A stretch of 64,000 nt of DNA from Phyllobacterium myrsinacearum (GCF_014138285.1 NZ_JACGXN010000001.1:919314-983313); one strand, 5' to 3'. Positions 54,721 through 63,298 are shown, counted from the first letter of the stretch. Made by a program: numbers and translations. Notes: generated by a model not told the origin, from the letters alone.

Positions 54721-55035
54721 ATGGCCTGGATTTATCTCGTCGTCGCAGGACTCTTTGAAATCGGCTGGGCTATCGGGCTCAAATACACTGATGGTTTTAC
54801 TCGCCTGACACCTTCGGTACTGACCGGTGCGAGCATGGTGATCAGCGTTCTCGTGCTGGGTCTTGCCCTGCGTGAACTGCCCGTGGGCAGTGCCTATGCG
54901 GTCTGGACCGGTATCGGGACCGTCGGCACCGCCTTGCTTGGCATGTATCTTTTCGGTGAGCCGGCAACCGTCATCCGCCTTGTCTGTATTGGACTGATCG
55001 TATCCGGCATTGCCGGGCTGAAATTTCTTGCCTGA
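54721..55035 (+). CDS. sugE: SugE/Gdx-type small multidrug-resistance protein, guanidinium exporter
   Basis: This 104-residue four-span SMR protein begins [29 protein letters not shown]; the membrane glutamate in FEIGW is the proton/substrate site, and the Gly/Trp/Lys pattern GWAIGLK is typical of the SugE (Gdx) rather than the EmrE subtype. The family exports guanidinium by proton antiport. The ATG at 54721 follows AAGGA; the frame extends to 54661 through the riboswitch and is not coding there. The guanidine-II leader directly upstream supports the assignment. Confidence 0.92.
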   Translation: MAWIYLVVAGLFEIGWAIGLKYTDGFTRLTPSVLTGASMVISVLVLGLALRELPVGSAYAVWTGIGTVGTALLGMYLFGEPATVIRLVCIGLIVSGIAGLKFLA

Positions 55036-55084
55036 GACAAATCGGATGCTGCATTCCGGTTCGATCTTGTTCTAATGTATTGGT

Positions 55085-55867
55085 ATGACCAAGCCTGAAA
55101 AACCAGCCTTCACTTCTGCCGAACTCGAGCGCTATGCCCGCCACATCATCCTTGCGGAGATTGGCGGACCTGGTCAGCAAAAGCTCAAGCGCGCGCGTGT
55201 GCTTGTGGTGGGCGCCGGTGGACTTGGAGCGCCGGTGCTGCAATATCTGGCTGCTGCGGGCGTTGGCACACTTGGCATTGTCGATGATGACAGGGTTTCG
55301 CTTTCCAACCTGCAACGGCAGATCATCCACGATACGGACCTTGTGGGCGCGCCCAAGGTTGAAAGTGCCGCCCGTGCTATCGCAGCGATTAACCCGCATG
55401 TTACGGTCGAGGCACATGAAATGCGCATCGCACCCGACAACGTCGCCGACCTGATCGGCCATTATCACATCATCGTCGACGGCTCGGACAATTTCGACAC
55501 ACGCTATTTGCTCGCAGATGCCTGCGCGGCGGGAAAACGCCCACTGGTTTCGGCGGCGCTTGGCCGCTTCGACGGTTCTTTAACGACGCTCAAACCCTAT
55601 GAGCAGAATGCCAAGGGTGAGCAGAACCCTTCGTATCGCGATCTCTTCCCTTCCGCGCCACCACCGGGTCTGGTTCCAACCTGCGCGGAAGCCGGCGTTC
55701 TTGGCGTGCTGCCGGGTGTCATAGGGAGCTTGCAGGCGACCGAGGTGATCAAACTCATTATCGGCATTGGTGAACCGTTGATTGGCAGGCTGTTGCTCTA
55801 CGATGCATTAAGCTCGCGCTTCGAGACCATCAAGTACAAGGCAAGTGTCGCCGGAGCCACGGCGTGA
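55085..55867 (+). CDS. moeB: MoeB/ThiF-type adenylyltransferase
   Basis: This 260-residue E1-like enzyme activates the C-terminal glycine of a sulfur-carrier protein (MoaD or ThiS) with ATP. The nucleotide-binding VLVVGAGGLGAPVLQYLAAAGVG, DDDRVSLSNLQRQIIHDTDLVGAPK with the conserved Asn/Gln/Arg, GSDNFDTRYLLAD and the catalytic-type cysteine in VPTCAEAGVLGVLPGVIGSLQA are present. The CxxC zinc motifs of many MoeB proteins are not seen. Its stop overlaps the GTG start of the acetyltransferase gene. MoaD and ThiS genes are not in the window. Confidence 0.9.
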   Translation: MTKPEKPAFTSAELERYARHIILAEIGGPGQQKLKRARVLVVGAGGLGAPVLQYLAAAGVGTLGIVDDDRVSLSNLQRQIIHDTDLVGAPKVESAARAIAAINPHVTVEAHEMRIAPDNVADLIGHYHIIVDGSDNFDTRYLLADACAAGKRPLVSAALGRFDGSLTTLKPYEQNAKGEQNPSYRDLFPSAPPPGLVPTCAEAGVLGVLPGVIGSLQATEVIKLIIGIGEPLIGRLLLYDALSSRFETIKYKASVAGATA

Positions 55868-56358
55868 CTCCATCCAATGTTCATATCACAACGCTGGATA
55901 GCGACTTTGATCGCTGGGAGGCGTTGCTGACCCTCATCACGAACACGTTTGCTTATATGAACCCGCTGATTGATCCCCCCTCTTCGGCGGTTGAGATGAC
56001 TATCCGGACACTTCGTCAAAAGGCTGAAACCGAGACTGCGGTTGTCGCGTTCATCGATACTGCAGTCGTTGGCTGCCTGTTTCTCGCCGATCGCGGCGAT
56101 CACTTCTATCTCGGCAAATTTGCTATTGCTCGGGATTATCAAGGACGCGGCATCGGCCGTGCGCTGCTGGCCCGCGCGGAAGCCATTGCGCGTAGCGTTG
56201 GAAAGCCCGTCATCGAATTGCAGACCCGTATCGAACTCAAAGACAATCATCAGACGTTTGAGCGGCTGGGTTTCCGCAAAACCGCCGAAACATCGCATCC
56301 CGGGTTCGACCGGATAACCTCCATTACCATGCGCAAGGATCTGGGCCATGGTGCTTGA
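55864..56358 (+). CDS. GNAT-family N-acetyltransferase
   Basis: The 164-residue protein has a GNAT fold with the acetyl-CoA-binding loop IARDYQGRGIGRALLARAEAIA (the Q-x-x-G-x-G motif), preceded by AVVGCLFLADRGDHFYLGKFA, and followed by LKDNHQTFERLGFRKTAE. Substrate is unknown. Starts with a GTG overlapping the moeB stop (GTGA) and overlaps the aconitase X gene by 11 bases. The tight packing suggests one transcript with moeB and the aconitase X genes. Confidence 0.88.
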   Translation: MTPSNVHITTLDSDFDRWEALLTLITNTFAYMNPLIDPPSSAVEMTIRTLRQKAETETAVVAFIDTAVVGCLFLADRGDHFYLGKFAIARDYQGRGIGRALLARAEAIARSVGKPVIELQTRIELKDNHQTFERLGFRKTAETSHPGFDRITSITMRKDLGHGA

Positions 56359-57604
56359 GCTCACCGCGGAGCAACAGGCGATCGTCAATGGCTCGCGCGG
56401 CGCCGGTGCTGCGATGGCTATCCGTATTGTTGCTGCAACGGCCCGGTTAATGGGCGCGCCCTCGCTCATCCCCATCGCTTCCGCCCATATAGACGGTGCC
56501 CTTTATCACGGTGATTCCGGCACACTGTTTGCCGAGAAACTCGTGGAAGGCGGAGCGAAAGTTGCGGTGCGAGCCACCCTCAATGTCGGTTCGCTTGACT
56601 TGACTGGCTGCTCGAGAAATCGATTGGAGCCGCGTGAACGCGGAATGGCGCGACGGATGATGGATGCCTATCGGACGCTTGGCTGCGAGCCGACCTGGAC
56701 CTGCGCACCCTATCAGGCAGGTCATCGCCCCGCCCTCGGCAGTGATGTTGCCTGGGGCGAATCGAATGCGGTTGTCTTCTGCAATTCAGTTCTTGGCGCG
56801 CGCACCAACCGTTATGGCGACTTTCTCGATATTGCCTGCGCCATTGCAGGTTACGCCCCATATTATGGATTTCATCGTCCGGAAAATCGTCGCGCCACGA
56901 TCGTATTTGACGTTTCAGACCTTGATGCCGGGTTTCTGGCTTCCGAGGTCGCCTGGCCTATTCTCGGCAGCCTATTCGGTCGCGAAGTCGGGGACTCCGT
57001 CGGCGTCGTCACAGGTATCCATCACCACCCCGGAGACGATGGGCTGAAGGCATTTGGCGCCGCTTCGGCATCCGCCGGTTCAGTCGGGCTGTTCCATGTG
57101 GCGGGTGTGACACCGGAAGCGCTCGACCTTGCAACGGCACTACACCACCAGGCACCGGAGACCACGATCAAAGTCACAAGCGACATGATCAGGGACTCGC
57201 GCCACAGACTGTCGACGGCGGCAGATGCGGCATCCATTCACGCTGTGGCCATTGGCAGTCCGCATCTTTCCAATGCCGAGTTTGATAGGCTGGAAGCCCT
57301 GATCGCCGGACGCCCTCTGACTGTACCGCTCTATGCCTGCACCGGCCGTCACGCCTTGGCCACGCTCGAAAGTAGCGGCCAGCGCCGTACACTGGAAAAG
57401 AGTGGTGTCATTGTTGTTGTCGATACCTGCGTCGTCGTCACGCCCATCCTGCCCGAGATCGACAACGCCGTGCTCATGACCAATTCCGGCAAGTTCGCCC
57501 ATTATGCGCCCGGTAATACGGGCTACGGCGTGATTTATGGCTCGATGGCCGAATGCGTGGAAAGTGCGGTTGCCGGACGTCCCGTCTTTGGAGCGGCCGC
57601 ATGA
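56348..57604 (+). CDS. aconitase X, large (catalytic) subunit, DUF521
   Basis: This 418-residue protein belongs to the aconitase X family. Visible markers are ELTAEQQAIVNG, IASAHIDGALYHGDSGTLF, LTGCSRNRLEPRERGMARRMMDAYRTLGC, TCAPYQAGHRPALGSDVAWGESNAVVFCNSVLGARTNR with the conserved Cys residues, and a late FEVSD-like GASSA helix region. Two-subunit bacterial forms have been shown to act as cis-3-hydroxy-L-proline dehydratases in Azospirillum and Agrobacterium, so that is the best guess. The small subunit follows with ATGA overlap. No proline racemase or pyrroline-reductase genes are adjacent, so the substrate is not certain. Confidence 0.88.
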   Translation: MVLELTAEQQAIVNGSRGAGAAMAIRIVAATARLMGAPSLIPIASAHIDGALYHGDSGTLFAEKLVEGGAKVAVRATLNVGSLDLTGCSRNRLEPRERGMARRMMDAYRTLGCEPTWTCAPYQAGHRPALGSDVAWGESNAVVFCNSVLGARTNRYGDFLDIACAIAGYAPYYGFHRPENRRATIVFDVSDLDAGFLASEVAWPILGSLFGREVGDSVGVVTGIHHHPGDDGLKAFGAASASAGSVGLFHVAGVTPEALDLATALHHQAPETTIKVTSDMIRDSRHRLSTAADAASIHAVAIGSPHLSNAEFDRLEALIAGRPLTVPLYACTGRHALATLESSGQRRTLEKSGVIVVVDTCVVVTPILPEIDNAVLMTNSGKFAHYAPGNTGYGVIYGSMAECVESAVAGRPVFGAAA

Positions 57605-58014
57605 CCCAACTGCAAACAGAGATTCTCGTTCACGGGCAACCCGCCGATGCCGAGGCTCTGGTCCTGACGGCACCCATCAGCTTCTGGGGCGGTGTTAATC
57701 CCAAAACCGGACTGATTGCCGATGTGCGCCATCCGCAGCATGGCATCGCCGTTACTGGAAAAGTTCTGTGTCTGCCGGGAACCATCGGTTCATCATCGGC
57801 CGCGGCCGTGCTTCTAGAGCTGGTCTATGCCGGCCTCGCACCCGCAGCAATCATCCTGCATGAACCTGACGCCATTCTTCTGCTCGGGTTGATCGTGGCG
57901 CAGGAAATGGGCCATGAGACGCCCATGGCGCTGAGGCTTGATCGGCAGGCGTTTGCCAATCTGAGCAATCACAAGCTTGCAATTGATGGTGCCGGGATCG
58001 TCAACGTTCAATAA
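57601..58014 (+). CDS. aconitase X, small (swivel) subunit, DUF126
   Basis: This 137-residue protein has the aconitase-X swivel domain: APISFWGGVNPKTGLIADVRHPQHG, LCLPGTIGSSSAAAVLLELVYAGLAPAAIILHEPDAILLLG and a C-terminal IDGAGIVNV segment. The Ser cluster in GTIGSSSAA is conserved and probably binds substrate. The ATG at 57601 overlaps the large-subunit TGA (ATGA), so the two subunits are made at coupled levels. It is convergent with the 2-hydroxyacid dehydrogenase gene, with a large palindrome between. Confidence 0.9.
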   Translation: MTQLQTEILVHGQPADAEALVLTAPISFWGGVNPKTGLIADVRHPQHGIAVTGKVLCLPGTIGSSSAAAVLLELVYAGLAPAAIILHEPDAILLLGLIVAQEMGHETPMALRLDRQAFANLSNHKLAIDGAGIVNVQ

Positions 58015-58043
58015 GCCGTGTCGTTTGCATTGGCATCGTGCGC

Positions 58044-58156
58044 GGTTCGACAAGCTCACCATGAGGGAGATGGGTGAGCTGCAAAGGCAATCTGAAAAAT
58101 TTCAGAATATGGCCCCCTGCAATCCTCACTCTCCCTCATGGTGAGCTTGTCGAACC
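58044..58156. repeat. 27-bp perfect inverted repeat element between convergent genes
   Basis: The left arm (58044-58070, beginning GGTTCGACAAGCTCACC) and the right arm (58130-58156, ending GAGCTTGTCGAACC) are perfect reverse complements over 27 bases, separated by 59 bases. The centre holds a smaller palindrome TCTGAAA-AA-TTTCAGA (58091-58106). The arm sequence resembles a dispersed intergenic repeat I recognise from several alphaproteobacterial genomes. It lies between convergent stops and could fold into a cruciform-like bidirectional terminator. Copy number in this genome is unknown. Confidence 0.85.
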
Positions 58157-58185
58157 AAGAACCGCGTACAATGCCATTGCAGGCT

Positions 58186-59184
58186 CTAAACCCTGTTGGG
58201 TAGCACCCGGTCCGGAGGGCGGTGTCCATCAATAAATGTGCGGATGTTGATGATCACCTTCTCGCCCATGTCGATACGGCCCTCCAGGGTCGCAGACCCC
58301 ATATGCGGAAGAATGACGACCTTACCCGCCTTGGCAAGTTTGCGCAGCTTGGAGTTCACAGCGGGCTCGTGTTCAAAAACGTCGAGTGCCGCACCGGACA
58401 GTTTTCCGGTTTCCAGCTGGGCAATAAGTGCCTGTTCGTCGATGATCTGACCGCGAGCCGTGTTGACGATAAAGGCGGTCGGCTGCATCAGTGCCAGCCG
58501 GCGAGCCGATAGCAGATGGAATGTAGCTGGCGTGGAAGGGCAGTTGACCGAGATGATGTCCATGCGGGCCAGCATCTGATCGAGACTATCCCAATAGGTT
58601 GCTTCCAGTTCCGCTTCGGTCTTTGGGCTGACCGGCTTGCGGTTGTGATAATGGATCGAGAGGCCAAATGCCTTGGCGCGGCGGGCAACGGCAGTACCGA
58701 TGCGGCCCATGCCGACAATACCGAGACGTTTGCCCCAGATTCGCCGACCAAGCATCCATGTCGGCCCCCAGCCCTCCCATTTACCATCGTCGAGAAGAAT
58801 GGAAGCACCCTCTACCAGCCGGCGCGGCACAGCCAGCATCAGAGCCATGGTCATATCGGCCGTGTCTTCGCTCAGGACATTGGGGGTGTTGGTGACAGTG
58901 ATGCCGCGTTTGGCGGCAGCAGGAACATCGATATTATCGACGCCATTGCCGAAATTGGCGATGAGCTTCAGATTGGGACCAGCCGCATTGATGATCTCTT
59001 CATCTATACGGTCTGTAACGGTCGGTACGAGAACAGTGGCTTGCTGGACGGCTTCGATCAGTTCCGCCTTTGACAACCGCCGGTCATCGACATTCAGCCG
59101 CGCTTCGAAGAGTTCACGCATGCGCGTCTCAACGGAATCGGGCAGTTTTCGGGTAATGACGACCAGAGGCTTCTTGCTAACCAA
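58186..59184 (-). CDS. 2-hydroxyacid dehydrogenase (glyoxylate reductase-like)
   Basis: This 332-residue enzyme of the D-isomer-specific 2-hydroxyacid dehydrogenase family has the substrate-domain ALIANFGNG-type segment (LKLIANFGNGVDNIDVPAA), NAD-binding LGIVGMGRIGTAVARRAKAFGLSIHYHNR, and the catalytic Arg (NTARGQIIDEQAL), Glu (FEHEPAVN) and His (LPHMGSAT). The HYHNRKP after the second strand suggests NADPH use. It probably reduces glyoxylate or hydroxypyruvate. The start is a TTG at 59184, five bases after GGGAGGGG; the longer frame to 59277 has no such support. Confidence 0.88.
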   Translation of the reverse strand: MVSKKPLVVITRKLPDSVETRMRELFEARLNVDDRRLSKAELIEAVQQATVLVPTVTDRIDEEIINAAGPNLKLIANFGNGVDNIDVPAAAKRGITVTNTPNVLSEDTADMTMALMLAVPRRLVEGASILLDDGKWEGWGPTWMLGRRIWGKRLGIVGMGRIGTAVARRAKAFGLSIHYHNRKPVSPKTEAELEATYWDSLDQMLARMDIISVNCPSTPATFHLLSARRLALMQPTAFIVNTARGQIIDEQALIAQLETGKLSGAALDVFEHEPAVNSKLRKLAKAGKVVILPHMGSATLEGRIDMGEKVIINIRTFIDGHRPPDRVLPNRV

Positions 59185-59232
59185 TATTCCCCTCCCTTTT
59201 TCCGATGGTATTGAGACCTCTTTAACCAAGTC

Positions 59233-59247
59233 ATTGCAAACTGCAAT
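59233..59247. promoter_or_regulatory. short dyad upstream of the dehydrogenase gene
   Basis: ATTGCA-AAC-TGCAAT is a perfect six-base dyad in the divergent region of the 2-hydroxyacid dehydrogenase and SH3-domain genes. It may be a regulator operator; no regulator gene is adjacent. Confidence 0.25.
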
Positions 59248-59369
59248 TGCTCTTGAGCTCCGATACTTGTCTATCAAGGCGGCGCATCAAAGACAAAGAA
59301 AAATAGGGATCGTTCCTCGTTCAACCGCATAATCGCTGGAAAAGAGCAGGGAATGATGAAGGACTGGTT

Positions 59370-59930
59370 TTGTTGGGCATCTCATTCATTCGTTCTTTCG
59401 TACTGACCACCGGTATTGCATCAGCTTTTCTGGTGGCCGCTCCCGCCGCGTTTTCCGGTTCGGCAATGGTTTACGCGGCCCAGCAGGTCGGTCCAAGCGG
59501 GCTGCCCTTACCGCGGTTTGTCAGCCTGAAGCCTGGCCGCGTCAATTTGCGCGTCGGGCCTGGGCGCGATTACGCTGTGACATGGCTGTTTCTCAAATCC
59601 GGCTTGCCGGTCGAGATCGTGCAGGAATATGACAACTGGCGGCGCATTCGCGATTCCGAGGGAACGGAAGGCTGGGTCTATCAGTCATTGTTGTCAGGCA
59701 AACGCACGGCGATGACTGCCCCGTGGCAGCGCGACAAGGACAATGTCATGCTGAATGTCTACCGCAGCGCCGATGACAAGGCGAATGTCGTGGCGCAGGT
59801 GCAACCCGGCGTTCTGGCAACTCTCAAGATGTGCAATGGTGACTGGTGCCGGCTGGTTTTCAGCGGGGCCAGCGGTTGGATGCGCCAATCCGATATCTGG
59901 GGTGCTTATCCGGGTGAAAAGTTCGATTAA
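59370..59930 (+). CDS. exported SH3-domain protein
   Basis: This 186-residue protein has a signal peptide (SFIRSFVLTTGIASAFLVAA, cleavage near a downstream Ala) and two bacterial SH3 domains: VSLKPGRVNLRVGPGRDYAVTWLFLKSGLPVEIVQEYDNWRRIRDSEGTEGWVYQS and a second from about residue 120 with MLNVYRSADDKANVVAQVQPGVLATLKMCNGDWCRLVF. Such proteins bind peptidoglycan in the periplasm. The start is a TTG at 59370, six bases after AAGGA. An out-of-frame ATG at 59353 opens a 17-codon frame and is probably fortuitous. Confidence 0.85.
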   Translation: MLGISFIRSFVLTTGIASAFLVAAPAAFSGSAMVYAAQQVGPSGLPLPRFVSLKPGRVNLRVGPGRDYAVTWLFLKSGLPVEIVQEYDNWRRIRDSEGTEGWVYQSLLSGKRTAMTAPWQRDKDNVMLNVYRSADDKANVVAQVQPGVLATLKMCNGDWCRLVFSGASGWMRQSDIWGAYPGEKFD

Positions 59931-60013
59931 TCTGTAGAGCCCGCGTCAGCCGACACAAGCCCGATTACATTTGCACGATTCGCTATCCGTGACGGGCAAA
60001 GGTTACGATGCAA

Positions 60014-60445
60014 TCAGCCACGCTTTTTGCGCAGGCGGATGATGATGTCCACGTTGACGATTTCCATCCCTTCGGGCACTGGAGGAAGACTGCCAACCAT
60101 GGCAGAACCATCCGGAATGTCGATCACTTCGTTTTCGCCTTCGACGAAAAAGTGATGATGGTCGGAAACATTGGTGTCGAAATAGGTTTTCGCACCTTCA
60201 ACGGCCAGGATACGCAACATCCCTGCCTGAGTGAACTGGTGCAGGGTGTTGTAGACCGTTGCCAGCGAAACGGGCACGTTGGCACCCAGTGCCTCTTCGT
60301 GCAGCTCTTCCGCCGAAAGGTGACGATCACCCTTGGAAAAGATCAGGCTTGCAAGCGCAATACGCTGACGGGTAGGACGCAAACCCGCAAAGCGCAGGCG
60401 CTCTTGCAAGGGTACGTCGGCATCAATCTCATAAGAAATATGCAT
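60014..60445 (-). CDS. irr: iron response regulator Irr (Fur family)
   Basis: This 143-residue Fur-family regulator has the Irr-type winged helix LRPTRQRIALASLIFSKGDRHLSAEELHEEA, VSLATVYNTLHQFTQAGMLRIL and the HHH heme-associated motif in SDHHHFFVEGENEVIDIP. There is no cysteine at all, so the heme-regulatory motif of Bradyrhizobium Irr and the Fur zinc sites are both missing, as in Rhizobium and Brucella forms. Irr represses heme synthesis and activates iron uptake when iron is low. It is divergent from fabA, a very conserved neighbourhood in Rhizobiales. Confidence 0.95.
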   Translation of the reverse strand: MHISYEIDADVPLQERLRFAGLRPTRQRIALASLIFSKGDRHLSAEELHEEALGANVPVSLATVYNTLHQFTQAGMLRILAVEGAKTYFDTNVSDHHHFFVEGENEVIDIPDGSAMVGSLPPVPEGMEIVNVDIIIRLRKKRG

Positions 60446-60487
60446 GGCCCGTCTGCCACTCCGTTAAATGATATCAAAAGTCTCACC

Positions 60488-60503
60488 ATAGACTGTTGTC
60501 TAT
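60488..60503. promoter_or_regulatory. dyad between irr and fabA
   Basis: ATAGAC-TGTT-GTCTAT is a perfect six-base dyad in the divergent region, about 45 bases upstream of the irr ATG. It does not match the ICE consensus closely; it may bind another regulator or overlap the irr promoter. Confidence 0.35.
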
Positions 60504-60668
60504 CGTGTTACATCATTGATATATGCCGTCTTGCGAAATCGATCAATAGGCCGCAATTCAGCCATTCCGTTAGGGATAAGCCAACAGACCGTTTTCAGCA
60601 AGAAACACTCTGTGATAGGGTCCGCCCGCGCAAAAGCGCCAGCATTGAAGCAATTGATGGGAGACAGA

Positions 60669-61184
60669 ATGCCAGAACAGAAATCAAGCTACGGGTATGA
60701 AGAGCTCCTTGCTTGCGCCCGCGGAGAGATGTTCGGTCAGGGCAATGCCCAGTTGCCAGCGCCCCCCATGCTGATGTTCGACCGCATCACCGAGATTTCC
60801 GAGACCGGCGGCGAAAACGGCAAAGGCTATATTCGGGCCGAATTCGACATCAAACCGGACCTCTGGTTCTTTCCCTGCCATTTTATCGGCGATCCTGTCA
60901 TGCCGGGCTGCTTGGGCCTTGACGCCATGTGGCAAATGACCGGCTTCTATCTGGGCTGGCTTGGTGAACCCGGAAAAGGCCGTGCTTTGTCGACCGGCGA
61001 AGTGAAATTTACCGGAATGGTCACGCCAAAGACCAAACTTGTTGAATATGGTATCGACTTCAAGCGTGTCATGCGTGGACGTCTGGTGCTAGGCATTGCG
61101 GACGGCTGGTTAAAAGCCGATGGCGAAACTATCTATAAGGCAACTGACCTGCGGGTTGGCCTGTTCAAGGAAAGCGCTGCCTGA
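60669..61184 (+). CDS. fabA: 3-hydroxydecanoyl-ACP dehydratase/isomerase
   Basis: This 171-residue hot-dog enzyme introduces the cis double bond in anaerobic unsaturated fatty acid synthesis. The catalytic histidine is in [23 protein letters not shown], with the aspartate in GLDAM following. The N-terminal half has the family [20 protein letters not shown] lies seven bases ahead of the ATG at 60669; a longer frame to 60516 is non-coding. fabB and fabI follow, forming the complete cis-double-bond module. Confidence 0.97.
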   Translation: MPEQKSSYGYEELLACARGEMFGQGNAQLPAPPMLMFDRITEISETGGENGKGYIRAEFDIKPDLWFFPCHFIGDPVMPGCLGLDAMWQMTGFYLGWLGEPGKGRALSTGEVKFTGMVTPKTKLVEYGIDFKRVMRGRLVLGIADGWLKADGETIYKATDLRVGLFKESAA

Positions 61185-61216
61185 TAGGGCAACGCAATAC
61201 CTTCAAGGAGATCGCA

Positions 61217-62446
61217 ATGCGGCGAGTGGTTGTGACGGGCATGGGTATCGTGTCCTCTATCGGAAATAACGTGCAGGAGGTGCTGGAATCCCTGCGTGCA
61301 GCGAAATCGGGCATCGTCTTCGCCGAAGACTATGCGAAATATGGTTTCCGCAGTCAGGTGCACGGCGCTCCCACGCTTGATCCGGCAACACTGGTCGACC
61401 GGCGCGCAATGCGGTTCCACGGTGGCGGAACAGCATGGAATCATGTGGCCATGGATCAGGCCATTGCCGATGCAGGTCTCGACGAGAGCCAGATCTCCAA
61501 CGAACGCACCGGCATCATCATGGGTTCCGGCGGTTCATCCACGCGCACCATCGTTGAGGCGGCGGACAAAACCCGCGAATCGGGATCGTCCAAGAAGGTC
61601 GGCCCATTTGCCGTGCCGAAAGCGATGTCTTCGACCGCTTCGGCAACGCTTGCCACATGGTTCAAGATCAAGGGCGTCAACTATTCCATTTCATCAGCGT
61701 GTGCGACATCCAATCACTGTGTCGGCAACGCCTTCGAGATGATCCAGTACGGCAAACAGGACATGATGTTTGCCGGTGGCTGCGAGGATCTCGATTGGAC
61801 CCTTTCCGTCCTCTTCGACGGCATGGGCGCCATGTCATCAAAGTTCAACGACCGGCCTTCGATTGCCTCGCGGGCCTATGACAAGAATCGCGATGGTTTC
61901 GTCATCTCCGGTGGCGCCGGTGTGCTCGTTCTGGAAGAACTGGAGCATGCCAAGGCACGCGGCGCCAAGATTTATGGCGAAATCGTCGGCTATGGCGTGA
62001 CATCGGATGGTGCAGACATGGTTGCACCGAGCGGTGAAGGTGCGGCGCGCTGCATGCGGATGGCAATCGAAAACGTGAAGGGCAAGGTGGATTATATCAA
62101 CCCGCACGCCACATCGACGCCTGTTGGTGATCTCAAGGAGATCGAAGCCATTCGCGAAGTGTTCGGCACGGCGGAAGCCGGTTGCCCGCCAATTTCGGCA
62201 ACAAAATCACTGACCGGACACTCGCAGGGTGCGACCGGTGTTCACGAATCAATCTACTCGCTTTTGATGATGAACCACAATTTCATCGCCGAAAGCGCCA
62301 ATATCGAAGAACTCGATCCGGCATTCGAGGACATGCCTATTGTGCGCAAGCGGATCGACAATGCCAAACTGGATACGGTGCTGACCAACTCCTTCGGATT
62401 TGGTGGCACCAATGCAACGCTGGTGTTCCAGCGTTTCCAGGGTTGA
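61217..62446 (+). CDS. fabB: 3-oxoacyl-ACP synthase I
   Basis: This 409-residue condensing enzyme elongates the cis-3-decenoyl chain after FabA. The N-terminus [25 protein letters not shown], the nucleophilic cysteine in [17 protein letters not shown], and the two histidines in [12 protein letters not shown] and [10 protein letters not shown] are clear. The C-terminus ends [23 protein letters not shown] lies seven bases ahead of the ATG. It sits 32 bases after fabA. Confidence 0.97.
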   Translation: MRRVVVTGMGIVSSIGNNVQEVLESLRAAKSGIVFAEDYAKYGFRSQVHGAPTLDPATLVDRRAMRFHGGGTAWNHVAMDQAIADAGLDESQISNERTGIIMGSGGSSTRTIVEAADKTRESGSSKKVGPFAVPKAMSSTASATLATWFKIKGVNYSISSACATSNHCVGNAFEMIQYGKQDMMFAGGCEDLDWTLSVLFDGMGAMSSKFNDRPSIASRAYDKNRDGFVISGGAGVLVLEELEHAKARGAKIYGEIVGYGVTSDGADMVAPSGEGAARCMRMAIENVKGKVDYINPHATSTPVGDLKEIEAIREVFGTAEAGCPPISATKSLTGHSQGATGVHESIYSLLMMNHNFIAESANIEELDPAFEDMPIVRKRIDNAKLDTVLTNSFGFGGTNATLVFQRFQG

Positions 62447-62457
62447 GAGGGAAGAAT

Positions 62458-63273
62458 ATGGGTGAACTGATGAAAGGCAAACGCGGTCTCATTATGGGGG
62501 TCGCGAACAGCCATTCCATTGCCTGGGGAATTGCCAAGGAGCTGGCCGATAACGGTGCCGAACTCGCGTTTACCTATCAGGGTGACGCATTCGGCAAGCG
62601 CGTTGCGCCGCTGGCTGAACAACTGGGCTCAAAGCTGCTGCTTCCCTGCGATGTTGAGGACATTTCAACGGTCGACGCCGTGTTCGAGACACTGGAAAAG
62701 GAATGGGGCACAATTGATTTCGTCGTTCATGCCATCGGCTTTTCCGACAAATCACAGCTCAAGGGCCGCTATGCCGATGTGACCACCCGTGACAACTTCA
62801 GCCGCACCATGGTGATCTCGGCCTATTCCTTCACCGAAGTGGCGCAGCGCGCGTCAAAGCTGATGAAGAACGGCGGCTCCATCCTGACGCTGACTTATGG
62901 CGGTTCCACCCGAGTGATGCCGAACTACAACGTCATGGGTGTGGCAAAGGCTGCTCTGGAAGCGATGGTACGCTATCTGGCAGCCGATTACGGTCCGGAA
63001 AGCATCCGTGTCAACGCGATCTCCGCTGGTCCGGTCCGCACATTAGCTGGAGCAGGCATCGGCGATGCACGCGCCATGTTCTCCTACCAGAAGCGCAATG
63101 CACCTCTGCGCCGCACCGTTGATATCGAAGATGTGGGCCGCTCGGCGCTCTATCTCCTGTCGGATCTTGCAAGTGGTGTGACGGGCGAAATCCACTATGT
63201 GGATTCCGGCTACAACATCGTCTCGATGCCAACGCTGGAAGAACTGAAGAAATCCGACGACGGCAAGGAATAA
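62458..63273 (+). CDS. fabI: enoyl-ACP reductase I
   Basis: This 271-residue short-chain dehydrogenase-like enzyme performs the last reduction of each elongation cycle. GKRGLIMGVANSHSIAWGIAKEL is the NADH-binding start, and the Tyr-Met-Lys type catalytic segment is YGGSTRVMPNYNVMGVAKAALEAM. The C-terminal GAGIGDARAMFSYQKRNAPLRR is typical. The ATG at 62458 follows GAGAGGG; a Met four codons later is possible. It ends the fabA-fabB-fabI operon with a terminator. Confidence 0.96.
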   Translation: MGELMKGKRGLIMGVANSHSIAWGIAKELADNGAELAFTYQGDAFGKRVAPLAEQLGSKLLLPCDVEDISTVDAVFETLEKEWGTIDFVVHAIGFSDKSQLKGRYADVTTRDNFSRTMVISAYSFTEVAQRASKLMKNGGSILTLTYGGSTRVMPNYNVMGVAKAALEAMVRYLAADYGPESIRVNAISAGPVRTLAGAGIGDARAMFSYQKRNAPLRRTVDIEDVGRSALYLLSDLASGVTGEIHYVDSGYNIVSMPTLEELKKSDDGKE

Positions 63274-63298
63274 TCCCTCCTGCCGGAATTGACAGCAG

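Noticed and set aside
59353-59406. A 17-codon out-of-frame ORF overlapping the start of the SH3-domain gene.
   Set aside because: It ends inside the gene in another frame, without stop-start coupling, and seems fortuitous.
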